Source: Microglena sp. YARC (Eukaryota > Chlorophyta > Chlorophyceae > Chlamydomonadales > Chlamydomonadaceae). From it: a stretch of DNA of 64,000 nt. Below, in pieces: positions 29,437 through 37,965 of this stretch. Location of the stretch: the NCBI GenBank assembly GCA_022414725.1, contig CM039464.1, forward strand, positions 11,137,488-11,201,487, read 5' to 3'. Position numbers and translations under genes: made by a program. A model generated the notes under the pieces. The model searched no databases. It saw only the letters and a list, made by a program, of their open reading frames with translations, and was not told the DNA's origin. Positions within the stretch are counted from its first letter, which is position 1. Each line of letters starts with the position of its first letter.

Positions 29437-30192
29437 ATGGGTGATGTCATGAAAACTGCCTCGCAAAACCTACACTCCGTCCGGCCAAACGGGCAAACCC
29501 TTTGTCGTGTAGATTCCAAGCAGGACATGGCAACCGACGACCAGGAGCCCCCCCCTGAATGGGCCACGTCCATGCTGCAGCAGCTCTCTAAACTTGAGCA
29601 TGCAGTGTCTGACATCAAGTTGGACATTTTTGAGATGAAGTCATCTATCAGGTTGGCATACTGTCGTCATCTTGGGATGATAGATATCCTTGTACATAAC
29701 ACTGATGCTTGCACCGCGCTGCTTGCCATGCGCAGGAACATGGGCTCGTCCTCCAGCATGAGCATGGCTGAGATAGTTGCCGATTACGAGGTAAACAATC
29801 GTGGAGAAGGACTAGTCGGGCCTTTCGGGGGCGACTGCCAGTTTGCTGCTAGGGCTGCGGAAGAATTCTTCTCAAAGATCCATGGGCTGATGCGTGCGAT
29901 AATGGTCACTGTCGTAATGTACTCTCCGTTGGGCGCCACCCTATCATTGGCTCCAGGCATCAACGGCACTTCTCCTGTCAAAGACAGAACCGTCCCAGAT
30001 GGTGCTAAACCGTACAGGCTGACAGAGGGCAGTTGCGTTTGGACTCAGGATGATACGCAACACCCGGGCCCTTGCAAGGGATACGTCCACTATGTTGCCA
30101 GTGTGGTCACTCTGGATGGTCACAATATCATGGTTGACTGGGGTATTGCTCAATTTGCAAAGCTACCGAGCGACATGATGATGTTTGTCTGA
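29437..30192 (+). CDS. uncharacterised protein with possible Cys-His-Asp (papain/transglutaminase-like) triad
   Basis: A 251-residue protein from ATG 29437; ATG 29527 is an alternative start. The N-terminal third is a coiled-coil-like helix (LQQLSKLEHAVSDIKLDIFE). The C-terminal half has GPFGGDCQFAARAAEEFF, then GYVHYVASVVTLDG and IMVDWGIAQFAKLP. The order Cys at a helix start, His at a strand start, Asp before Trp in the next strand is what papain-like and transglutaminase-like folds show. I infer a possible cysteine peptidase or amidase on that pattern only. The gene stands alone on the plus strand. Confidence 0.45.
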   Translation: MGDVMKTASQNLHSVRPNGQTLCRVDSKQDMATDDQEPPPEWATSMLQQLSKLEHAVSDIKLDIFEMKSSIRLAYCRHLGMIDILVHNTDACTALLAMRRNMGSSSSMSMAEIVADYEVNNRGEGLVGPFGGDCQFAARAAEEFFSKIHGLMRAIMVTVVMYSPLGATLSLAPGINGTSPVKDRTVPDGAKPYRLTEGSCVWTQDDTQHPGPCKGYVHYVASVVTLDGHNIMVDWGIAQFAKLPSDMMMFV

Positions 30193-30417
30193 TGATTGCA
30201 AATCCTTGTTGACCGCATTAGTGCTTGCACGCACTACATGGCTGGTGGCATGATGTGGCATGACCGTGTTGGAATGCATGCATGGCAGTGAGGCCTGTGG
30301 TGTGGTTTGAGAGAGAGGCGATTGTTTACATCAAGCTCCCCTTGGATGGCGGGTACCACACTTGCTCTCGCATCAATGGCTTCTGTTCTTCATGGCTGCG
30401 TCCAATGGCACATGCAA

Positions 30418-31267
30418 TCAGCAGCATTCACAATACTGACGTGCGCAGCCAAAACATATAGATGACATATTGTCATTGCTCATTGCATGCACACACACCT
30501 CCTTTGCAGGATGACCAAATACACCGTCCTTGCTGTTCATGTTCTGCATGGTCACGCGTACGTTGGGGCAATGCTCCTTGAGCACTGTTCCCAGTTTGTG
30601 GTAAGTCGTAAGCTGTCCCACTGCCACCCACGCGTCCATGAACTCGCTGCCTCCCGCTCCGCCCCGGGCCATTCCAAACATGGTGGACGCGGCAATAATG
30701 ACACCATTGTAGTCAGCAATCGAATAGGGAATTGATGCTTCTGCAATACTGCTAGATGCGTGTTGCTGAGAATATTCCCACTCTCCCTTAGCCTTGGCTC
30801 TGGACTCGTAAAATGTTAGGCTGGGTGCCTCGTTGTTGCTGGGGTATCCCTCTTTCTCGCACATGTTCAGCACACGAACAAACGTGCCGGTGAACCCTTG
30901 CTGTGCTACGATGTCCTCGTGCTGTAATCTGCTGCCCAAACGAACAGACAAGGGCACCATGTTGCGTTGAACCACTCCACGTCCCATGGCCACAGAATAG
31001 CAGAACTGCGACATCCGTGCCGGGCTGCAGGAGATGCTGTATGGCGGCTCTCAGGTCCCGTTTTGGAACCTCGGAAGTGCCGCCCAGAACGTTGCAGCTG
31101 AATCCTTCTCCCAGCGACTCCTTAAAACGCTCAACATCCTTTGCAAAACCCGTCGTGCTGTACGTACGGAGGTCGCGGGGGAGCAGAGCCGCCTCCTCTA
31201 GGACTCGCGTGAGGCGCGCCTCCAGGTTCAAGGCGTAGCTGGGTGAGACTAGCAATGCACGCTTCAT
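30418..31267 (-). pseudogene. caspase/metacaspase-like protein (peptidase C14 fold), frameshifted
   Basis: The leftward frame from ATG 31267 begins MKRALLVSPSYALNLEARL, has a GFAKDVERFKESL helix, and reaches DVAVLLFCGHGTWSG. This is the strand-plus-GHG of caspase-fold proteases, where His is the general base. A frameshift near 30975 moves to a second frame (NMVPLSVRLGSRLQHEDIV) that continues with GVIIAASTMFGMARGGAG, a match in position to the later strand and helix of the fold, and ends Cys-rich at 30418. I cannot find the D-x-C-x-SG catalytic Cys motif, so it may be inactive or too diverged. Metacaspases are known in algae and some of their viruses. Confidence 0.5.
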
Positions 31268-31430
31268 CTTGTGGTACTAGTCTTGGGGGATATAAATAAA
31301 TCACAGTCCTGCGCGCACAACACCAATATGCATTTTTATAGGACCATCCACTCATACAATATATGATTGTCACCGCTTTATATGCTCGGCCAAACACATC
31401 GGGTCGCCATGGAATCATTTGATTGACCGA

Positions 31431-31690
31431 TAAATACTGAAGAATGCCGGAGGCTCACATCAATCCCTATTTTAAACGTGTTCACATGAACACCTCTGAA
31501 AAGACTCTCCATCTCGGGAACAACAATTATTTCAACAAAAAATAAATACTGAAGAATACCGGAGGCTCACATCAATCCCTATTTTAAACGTGTTCACATG
31601 AACACCTCTGAAAAGACTCTCCATCTCGGGAACAACAATTATTTCAACAAAAAATAAATACTGAAGAATGCCGGAGGCTCGATAGCGGAT
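31431..31690 (+). repeat. 112-bp tandem repeat, 2.3 copies
   Basis: Units start at 31431, 31543 and 31655 with TAAATACTGAAGAAT. Each full unit contains the palindrome GTGTTCACATGAACAC and ends CAACAATTATTTCAACAAA. The third unit is cut after CCGGAGGCTC, just upstream of the spliced gene. Confidence 0.9.
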
Positions 31691-31750
31691 TTTTTGATGG
31701 CTTTGACTGCATGGGTAAAAAGTATCCATTCATGTTCTTTATTGCAGGTC

Positions 31751-32244
31751 ATGGATGGCGACGCTGAACTAGATGCTTTGCTTGCACAACACCCGGCTGC
31801 AAGAGCGGCATATGAGCGTCGCATCGAGAGGCTAAGGTTTGTACATGCTTGCCTGATGATAGCCGAACGATATGTGTTACGCCACACTACTTGCCGTAGA
31901 ACATGCTAGCAAATGACACACAACATTCATTTATCTCTTGCTGTTGCAGTCCGACGCGCACTTGGACGGATGTTGTCATTCGAGCTCTTGCCACTCTTGT
32001 GAACTCTACCATGGATGAGCAGCAATTTGCCAAGGCGCTCCTGGAAGAGTTTGTAATCGGTGCCACCACCCAAAATATTAATGCCATGAATGGTCTTGTG
32101 CGTGGGATGTTCACTGGTGTGAGGAGAAATTGCAGCACGACCATGCTAGAGGTGGATGATGCAACTGCAGTCACGTTGAAGAGTGGTGCAGTACCGAACT
32201 CCTCCGCTCGCTCTTTGTGGACTCAGCTCACCTCATGGAGGTAG
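31751..32244 (+). CDS. two-exon spliced gene, uncharacterised
   Basis: Exon 1 (31751-31836) starts MDGDAELDALLAQHPAARAA and ends inside a codon at CTAAG. An intron of 113 bases (31837-31949) begins GTTTGT and ends CTTGCTGTTGCAG. Exon 2 (31950-32244) joins in frame as SPTRTWTDVVIRALATL and runs to TAG, for 126 residues in all. The spliced product is mostly helical, with LLEEFVIGATTQNINAMNGL. Unspliced reading stops at once, so splicing is needed. A pyrimidine-rich acceptor (TTCTTTATTGCAG) just before the ATG may end a further upstream intron. No family recognised. Confidence 0.5.
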
Positions 32245-32332
32245 CAATTGTGGGATGGTGTAATACCAATCTAATACCAACAGGTGCCGCCGTGTGTCCC
32301 GCGATTCCTCTTTCATACTCCCGACATAATTG

Positions 32333-32353
32333 TCAAGCAGAAGTCTGCTTGAG
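32333..32353 (+). repeat. TCAAGCAGA-TCTGCTTGA palindrome
   Basis: TCAAGCAGAAGTCTGCTTGA, preceded by CCGCGATTCCTCTTTCATAC and followed by GAGACGACAC, then CGCCCAAGTGTTACAGTGAA as in the 14.76-kb cluster. A copy of the large intergenic repeat family. Confidence 0.8.
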
Positions 32354-32785
32354 ACGACACATCGGGAACGCCCAAGTGTTACAGTGAATCTTTTACAAAC
32401 AATGCCTACAGCGCAGAGCACACCAGCAATATTCTAAAGATCAGCAAGCAGGAGGTAACTTGGATTGGATTGTCCCAGCAGCGAGTCTTTCAGGTCCGTC
32501 TTCGCCCAGCGGCGGTCCCGTTTGTACACATACGTCTGCTGGTAGCAGGCGTGGTCCATGATTATGTTCATGTACTGCGGGGTTGAAGTGCGACAGCTGC
32601 AGACAGATTGACGATACAATGAGGATGCGCTTGCCGCCGCGGTGTCTTTTGGAGTCAGATGGACGACAATGAGGGAGGATGCGCAAGCCGCCGTTTGCAT
32701 GTGGAGTCAGATGTTTTTCGATCGTCGTCGTCGACAGTGTTCCTCCGTTTGCGTGTGTTCGTTCGTTCGTTTGTACGTGTGTGTG

Positions 32786-32889
32786 TTGCTTGCATTGATT
32801 CATTGATTCATTGCTTGCATTGATTCATTGATTCATTGCTTGCATTGATTCATTGATTCATTGCTTGCATTGATTCATTGATTCATTGA
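32786..32889 (+). repeat. 25-bp tandem repeat
   Basis: Four units of TTGCTTGCATTGATTCATTG plus ATTCA, in a stretch from 32.4 to 33.3 kb where I see no gene. Confidence 0.9.
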
Positions 32890-33190
32890 TGCATGCGTTC
32901 GATGGATGCGCAAGCCGCCGCTTGCGTGGTGTGTGCATCTTATTCCTGTTCACTTGCGTGAGTCGTGAGGGCTCCCCTTCGTACGTCGCTTGTTCCGCGC
33001 CTACGATCACTAGGCTACTTCTGCTTGAGGCGTATTTAATGTGTTTTGTGCATTTTGAGAGGCACATAAATACGCACAAGGAAAGCACCGGAGGGCTTGA
33101 GTTGGCATGAATGTGCCAAAAACTCAGACATCTGGGTGATCTTAATCAATCAGATGAATCCGACGTCTCGCCAAATTGTATAAAGGGTTT

Positions 33191-33207
33191 ACTTGAGAAC
33201 AACTGTA
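33191..33207 (-). repeat. Tc1/mariner-type end, short
   Basis: ACTTGAGAACAACTGTA, the inverse of the first 17 bases of the end at 9979 (one change). With the end at 33814-33843 it has the same orientation, so the two do not bound an element. Confidence 0.45.
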
Positions 33208-33329
33208 AACTGTACAGCTCCTCCATCCATACAACGAACTAGACACCGTGCGAGAAAAAACAAATCAGGCCAAACCATTTACAATAATAGCTCGAATAAC
33301 GTCAGAACGTTTTGTAGGAAAAATCAAAT

Positions 33330-33743
33330 ATGGACAAATGTCTCATGGTCATTCAAGCATCCACTCATCGTGTTGCTGATGTGGATAGAGTTATTTCACG
33401 TGAGGCCTGCTATAATATACCTGTGAGTCTGAGCAATGAGATCTGTAAAGACTTCAACGACATAGAAATTGATCTGCCTCACATGCGAACAACTGGAGAA
33501 CCAGGGAGATTGTTGGTAATGAAGGAAAGTCATATCTTGCATGCAATTTGTAACATGGGTCACACATGTCCACGTGGCATCGAAATAGCCCTCATATCTG
33601 TTGACTTCTTCAGACTACATCCAAATGAACTACACTTCCTTCATGTTTGCAATAAACATAAATTGCATTTGAACAAGTATCTATTCACCAATTACAGTCG
33701 ACGGAATGAAACCGCCTCGTGTACGGCACACCTTACGGTGTAA
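33330..33743 (+). CDS. uncharacterised 137-residue protein
   Basis: Begins MDKCLMVIQASTHRVADVDR and contains LSNEICKDFNDIEIDLPHM and LVMKESHILHAICNMGHTC, a plausible globular composition with regular hydrophobic spacing. The last 20 residues, from TNYSRRNETAS, are encoded by the inverted hairpin repeat at 33693, so the original C-terminus was probably overwritten. No family recognised. Confidence 0.4.
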   Translation: MDKCLMVIQASTHRVADVDRVISREACYNIPVSLSNEICKDFNDIEIDLPHMRTTGEPGRLLVMKESHILHAICNMGHTCPRGIEIALISVDFFRLHPNELHFLHVCNKHKLHLNKYLFTNYSRRNETASCTAHLTV

Positions 33744-33770
33744 CCTAATTGTGTAGCAACCCACGGGGCA
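33693..33770 (-). repeat. ACACCGTAAGGTGT hairpin repeat, copy 4 (inverted)
   Basis: TTACAGTCGACGGAATGAAA, CCGCCTCGTGTACGGCACAC, CTTACGGTGTAACC. It is followed by the same ACGGGGCAGTGGAACACCAA tail as copy 3. It lacks the TACTAAA hexamer-like insert of the other copies. Confidence 0.85.
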
Positions 33771-33813
33771 GTGGAACACCAATACGATTTTGAATCAACA
33801 AATTGCAAGAATG

Positions 33814-33843
33814 GTGTCCCAAAATTATTTGAGAACAACTGTA
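33814..33843 (-). repeat. Tc1/mariner-type end
   Basis: GTGTCCCAAAATTATTTGAG then AACAACTGTA, the inverse of a TACAGTTGTTCTCAAATAAT end. It matches the interior of the 14508 end (AATAATTTTGGGACAC) better than the 9979 end. Confidence 0.6.
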
Positions 33844-33872
33844 TTAAAAAAAAAGTGTTACACTTATTAAAA

Positions 33873-34700
33873 ATGAACCGCACACAAATCGGATCCGGCT
33901 CCAAGGAGAGAATAAATTTGTTTAATGAGTGCGCTAAGAAAAACAATAGCGCGCGCAAAAAATACGAAGTGAACACTGTCAAATATGATAATGTTAAACT
34001 GTCTAAACAGCAAAAGATTAATATCGTTGAATGGATAAAGCAAAAATGGGGGGAAAATGTGGATAAACTGTTGACGTACAAGGGTATGAAAGCGATCCAG
34101 GATGAGTTCTTGTGCCGATTCTTGCGTCCGTCCAAGGTTATCGACATTTCTAACATGCTGCGATTATATCCAGTCATAAACTATGCCACCGTGCCCATCG
34201 TGCCGGATGTTAATGTGTCAGAGTTGTTGGGACGCTTGGGAGAAAAAAATATCAAAATGACAGAAAAATTCCATCTATTGTACATCTGGTACCATTCGAG
34301 TACCCATCAAATGGTTCTTTACGCTACAGACGAGGACTCGAAAAAAGCAATATCAAATATGAAACTCGCTATCGACGATATTGATAAAAAGTTCATAGAC
34401 AATTCCAAACAAATCGAATGGAATTCAAAAGAATACGTTTCGAAGCTGTACCCATACGCGCGCACATTCAATCCTGCAATTTCTACCACTCGCACATCCA
34501 ATCCTAAAACGTCCACCACTCGCACATCCAATCCTAAAACGTCCACCACGCGCACATCCAATCCTAAAACGTCCACCACGCGCACATCCAATCCTAAAAC
34601 GTCCACCACGCGCACCACCCCTAAAAAATCCACCACTCTGACCTCTTCCACTAAAACTTCCAAACTGAATCATACGGCTCGCACATTTAAGCCTAAGTAG
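33873..34700 (+). CDS. uncharacterised Lys-rich protein with RTSNPKTSTT repeats
   Basis: The protein has 275 residues from ATG 33873, which follows an A-rich leader; the open frame upstream is mariner-end sequence. The N-terminal 200 residues are basic and helical (KLSKQQKINIVEWIKQKWGE, YKGMKAIQDEFLCRFLRP, HLLYIWYHSSTHQMVLYA). The C-terminus is five near-identical 10-residue repeats of TTRTSNPKTS, encoded by 30-base units, then a basic tail. The body is clearly more AT-rich than the neighbouring genes, which suggests a different origin. A DNA-binding role would suit the charge, but I recognise no family. Confidence 0.55.
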   Translation: MNRTQIGSGSKERINLFNECAKKNNSARKKYEVNTVKYDNVKLSKQQKINIVEWIKQKWGENVDKLLTYKGMKAIQDEFLCRFLRPSKVIDISNMLRLYPVINYATVPIVPDVNVSELLGRLGEKNIKMTEKFHLLYIWYHSSTHQMVLYATDEDSKKAISNMKLAIDDIDKKFIDNSKQIEWNSKEYVSKLYPYARTFNPAISTTRTSNPKTSTTRTSNPKTSTTRTSNPKTSTTRTSNPKTSTTRTTPKKSTTLTSSTKTSKLNHTARTFKPK

Positions 34701-34727
34701 ATTTTTTGTGTTCGAGTGTAAATCAAT

Positions 34728-34991
34728 GTGTACCGTTACCATGTTCTGATGATCACTTCATGGTGGGGTCAGATTATCCTCAGCATGCCGCATGTCTTTT
34801 TGCCGTATGCTTTAGACGCCTGCATGAACCTATGCAGCCACCCGGATCAGTCGCGCCATATCAGCCCGCGCTTCCTGGAGTTGTACGCGGATCTGATGCT
34901 GCTCGACTTGGCACACACGGCGGCCCCTACCAAACGGGCTTCCCATCTACATAATGCAGCGGCCTGGCTGTTTGACAGCCCTGATTGTTAA
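34728..34991 (+). CDS. small uncharacterised protein
   Basis: An 87-residue frame rich in hydrophobic and His/Cys residues: VLMITSWWGQIILSMPHVF then LPYALDACMNLCSHPDQ, ending with AAWLFDSPDC. The first 35 residues could form a membrane-associated helix. Composition looks coding, but there is no family match or context to confirm it. Confidence 0.35.
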   Translation: MYRYHVLMITSWWGQIILSMPHVFLPYALDACMNLCSHPDQSRHISPRFLELYADLMLLDLAHTAAPTKRASHLHNAAAWLFDSPDC

Positions 34992-35062
34992 GCAGAAAAA
35001 AAAGTATTGGTTCGCTCGTGCATGTCTGTATGTATGTATGTATGCATGCACGAACGAACGAA

Positions 35063-35665
35063 CTATGATGAGAACGACGACGGCGCCGGAGCAGCAGCCG
35101 CAGAGTAGTTGTACTTGTCCTCGCACGCAGAGTTGTACGTGGCTACGCACTCAGACTGTGTCTGATATGCGCTGATGGCCTTCGCGTGTCTCTCGACACA
35201 ACGTGTAGCGTAGGCCTTGTTGACCTTTTCTGCTACATGCTTTGGTGATGACGCGTGCGTGGTGCACAGCAGGCCAGTGGCCTGGCGATTTTTTTTGCAC
35301 TGTCTAGCTCCGGACGAATCGAGCAGGACGATGCAGCACTTCATATTGCAGAATGGCAGATTGAGGCTGGTGAGCAGGTCGTGTCCAAAGTGATACGGGG
35401 ACAACTCTGGAACTAGCTGATTCTTCAGCAGGATATTCTCATGCATGGTAGTCTCGAATATGAGCTTTAGCTCATCGTTATACTTGATAAGTGTCTGATT
35501 CTTGATCCGACAGTTCTCGAGCTCGAGCAGGAGCGCATCGTAGGCTTCGACTGTAGCAGTCATCGGCTCTTCAGACGCATTGGACTCCTCCTTGAAGGAG
35601 TCCTCCTTCTTGGTCCCGGCGCAAATGCTGCGGGCGTCAGAGGTTGTTGTTGTGGATCCAGACAT
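35063..35665 (-). CDS. coiled-coil protein with Cys/His zinc-type motif
   Basis: A 200-residue protein from ATG 35665. A Ser/Thr-rich, acidic N-terminus leads to a helical coiled-coil stretch (ALLLELENCRIKNQTLIKYN). CNMKCCIVLLDSSGARQCKK and TGLLCTTHAS follow, a Cys...GxxC...C-x2-H arrangement like that at the end of the Ala-rich protein at 17778. A helix with AYATRCVERHAKAI and an Ala/Ser tail close it. Together with the shared hairpin block upstream of both genes, this suggests a small paralogous family with duplicated control regions. The molecular function is not known. Confidence 0.5.
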   Translation of the reverse strand: MSGSTTTTSDARSICAGTKKEDSFKEESNASEEPMTATVEAYDALLLELENCRIKNQTLIKYNDELKLIFETTMHENILLKNQLVPELSPYHFGHDLLTSLNLPFCNMKCCIVLLDSSGARQCKKNRQATGLLCTTHASSPKHVAEKVNKAYATRCVERHAKAISAYQTQSECVATYNSACEDKYNYSAAAAPAPSSFSS

Positions 35666-35765
35666 TTCGGGTATTTCAGTGAGTGAATTTGGCGATTACG
35701 TGTGTTGTTGTTGTTGTTGTTGTGCTGGAGAAAATCGTTTCAATTTTTTTCGAAACGTGTATGTG
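35662..35765 (+). promoter_or_regulatory. conserved hairpin block, third copy
   Basis: TTTCAGTGAGTGAATTTGGC, GATTACGTGTGTTGTTG, then AAATCGTTTC-T-rich loop-GAAACG. It begins next to the start of the leftward gene at 35665, and it also supplies the last 24 codons of the truncated D5 gene. Confidence 0.55.
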
Positions 35766-36518
35766 AAAGAGCTCTTGTCCGCTGTCTCCGTACAGCTGTC
35801 TAGCAAATGTGTGGATGAGGTATTCTCGTTGGTTGTCGTCGGGGTGCATCGTGTCCCAGTATTTCCGCACGCGGTCTGCTGATTCCGCGCACACTGCGAA
35901 ATTGTAATCGAATCCCACGGACATGGAGACCATGTCCTCCGGATGCCCTTGACGGAAGACGCCGTTTTTGAGGTCCCACACGCCGTTGTTGAACCCTAAG
36001 AGGTTTGGGTCGGCGTCGAGTTTCTTCATGAAGTCCGGGTCGTAAAAGTACTCGAGCATCTCTTTCAGGACGTTGTTCTTGAAGGTCGTGTTCTGGAGGC
36101 GCTCGGTGATGTTCGCTAGCCGTTCGGCGGTCTCGTTCTTTGTGAGCGCGTTGCTCTGCATGTCGTAAGCTCTCTCCTTGTGCAGAGCGGTCATGAAGTG
36201 ATCTCGAACAACGGTGGACAGCTCGTGCTTGACTTGGAACTTGGCGACCGTCACCCATCGCCCGTCGAATACGTACCATAATAGCTTTCCGTTCGTACTC
36301 GCGGCAGCGATGCGGTTTCCAAGTATTCGTTTCGCGATGCGCGCGATCTCGTTATGGCTCCCGTTGCACGCGCGGACGTCCTCCTCAATGTGTAGGAACA
36401 TGACCGAACAATAATAAAATGTATGTATGTATGTGTCTTGCTGGCTGTGAAGAGGAGAATAAGGTTCGTTAAAGGGTATTCTGCGTTGTTTACACCACTT
36501 CCACGAGACGATGAACAT
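35676..36518 (-). pseudogene. D5-type primase-helicase, truncated before Walker A
   Basis: D5 proteins combine a primase region, a D5_N domain and an SF3 helicase. Here the D5_N hallmark is clear: LLGFNNGVWDLKNGVF followed by RQGHPEDMVSMSVGFDY. After RQLYGDSGQELFHIH, where the Walker A loop should start, the frame passes into the hairpin repeat (VSKKIETIFSSTTTTTTT) and stops, so the ATPase is absent. I prefer the internal ATG at 36401 (MFLHIEEDVRACNG) over 36518, since the upstream codons overlap a simple repeat. The break coincides exactly with the repeat edge, which points to recombination at that block. Confidence 0.7.
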
Positions 36519-36590
36519 TGGTTGTCATGTGCGCCATGATCGCTGTCGAGCTGCTCATATGTTATCCCAATGCGCGCGTTTACACCATTA

Positions 36591-37724
36591 TTATAGGCCT
36601 GACGGCTCGTCTTCAGTCTCGAATTCGTACGCGACAGGCAACGCTACGTCAACCAGGTGGTTGTACATGGACAGCTCGTGACCCGAAAGGGCAGCGGCGG
36701 CGTGCGCGTTGCTCGGCGTCAGATCCGTGCGCAGAAGACGAAGTTTCACGAGCTCGAGCATACGGCAGACACTCTCAGGGCACAGGCGGTAATTTCTCTC
36801 CTCCTTTGTGCGTTTGCATTTTACCTGCACCCGCTTGGTCTCGCTCACCATATCCAGACCCACGGCGTTCAATATCATCTTAACCGCCTTGGACACCTTG
36901 CGCAGGTCCCACCCGTCGCGAACGCCACACGAGGCCTGCCTGAACAGCCTAGCGGTGTTGTAGTATTCTCGGAACATCTGTGTTCCCTTGAGCTTTGCGT
37001 CAAACGCTGTCATCAGATTTGGTATGACGGTCGTAGTGTCGAATGGGGACAAAAACCCCAGAGCATCGAGTGTCTCCTCTACTAGAACGATCTTCAGCAA
37101 CCCTGAGTGCTCTGTCGTGTGCACGTCGGCTCCGCGAACCGGGCGCAGGATCGGGCACAGCAGGCGCGACATGAGCCGCGCCTTCGGAGAGCCGACAGCA
37201 CCAGGCTTGTTCTCCAGCAGGAACGCCTCGTCGACGCGGTCGATGCTCCATGCAGAGCAGTAGCGGCTCAGGTACAGAAGGAACTTGTCGTCCTCGCTCG
37301 CGTCGTTGGCCATCACCCGCTGCTCGATAGCATCCATGAGATCCTTGCGCCGCATGGCAGTGGGCACATCGCTGAGGATGTCGGTGACGCCGCCGGCGAC
37401 AGGGCCGGTGACAGTGTCAGGGGCAGTGACAGTGACAGGGACAGCTCCGGCGACAGTGGCGGCGACAGTGTCAGGGGCAGTGACAGGGGTAGACCCGGTG
37501 AGCGCATCCAGCTGCTCTTGAGCCTTGAGGACGCGCAACAAGAACTCGCTTGTCGCCTCCACTTCGCCCTCAGCCGGCGCGTGCACGCGGGCTGCACTGA
37601 CCGCAGCGTAGCTGGTGCCGAGGTCCATGCGGTGACCTGCATGCTCCAGAAGGTCGGCGAAGCAGGACACGTAGTCGAAGCTGGCGTTGTAAATCTCCGC
37701 AAGAAAGTAGCTCTCGACATTCAT
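36591..37724 (-). CDS. uncharacterised replication-block protein
   Basis: A 377-residue protein from ATG 37724 (MNVESYFLAEIYNASFDY); the longer frame starts with a TTG. A Thr/Val/Pro/Ala low-complexity linker (TVTAPDTVTGPVAG units, about residues 85-120) separates the N-terminal helices from a conserved-looking C-terminal half. That half contains LDALGFLSPFDTTTVIPNL, WDLRKVSKAVKMILNAVGL and ERNYRLCPESVCRMLELV. This helical, winged-helix-like pattern recalls the C-terminal parts of viral primase-helicases, but I cannot name the family. It lies between the truncated D5 gene and the PrimPol-helicase on the same strand, so a replication role is inferred from context. Confidence 0.5.
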   Translation of the reverse strand: MNVESYFLAEIYNASFDYVSCFADLLEHAGHRMDLGTSYAAVSAARVHAPAEGEVEATSEFLLRVLKAQEQLDALTGSTPVTAPDTVAATVAGAVPVTVTAPDTVTGPVAGGVTDILSDVPTAMRRKDLMDAIEQRVMANDASEDDKFLLYLSRYCSAWSIDRVDEAFLLENKPGAVGSPKARLMSRLLCPILRPVRGADVHTTEHSGLLKIVLVEETLDALGFLSPFDTTTVIPNLMTAFDAKLKGTQMFREYYNTARLFRQASCGVRDGWDLRKVSKAVKMILNAVGLDMVSETKRVQVKCKRTKEERNYRLCPESVCRMLELVKLRLLRTDLTPSNAHAAAALSGHELSMYNHLVDVALPVAYEFETEDEPSGL

Positions 37725-37816
37725 CTTCAGTGTCGGTGGAGCCACGGTCGCAAACAACGGGCGAGAGCGCCACCCGAGAGCTCCTGCAGTTTGTGGTCGT
37801 CTCCACCGTCAATCGC

Positions 37817-37948
37817 GGGGACGTGCTTGACATCGGAGCAGGTGGAGAAACCCTCCATCCACCTGCGTATTTGGGAAATGTGGTACCCAACGGGACAATT
37901 AATTATATAGCAAAGCGTGTTTTAGAATTGTCCCTTTGGGTACCACCT
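37817..37948 (+). repeat. GTGGTACCC palindromic repeat, copy 1
   Basis: CGTGCTTGACATCGGAGCAG and TCCATCCACCTGCGTA precede a long hairpin. GTGGTACCCAACGGGACAATT pairs with AATTGTCCCTTTGGGTACCAC (37881-37901 with 37928-37948) around a 26-base loop containing GCAAAGCGTGTTTTAG. Confidence 0.9.
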
Positions 37949-37965
37949 CTCTATCACGGGGGTAC

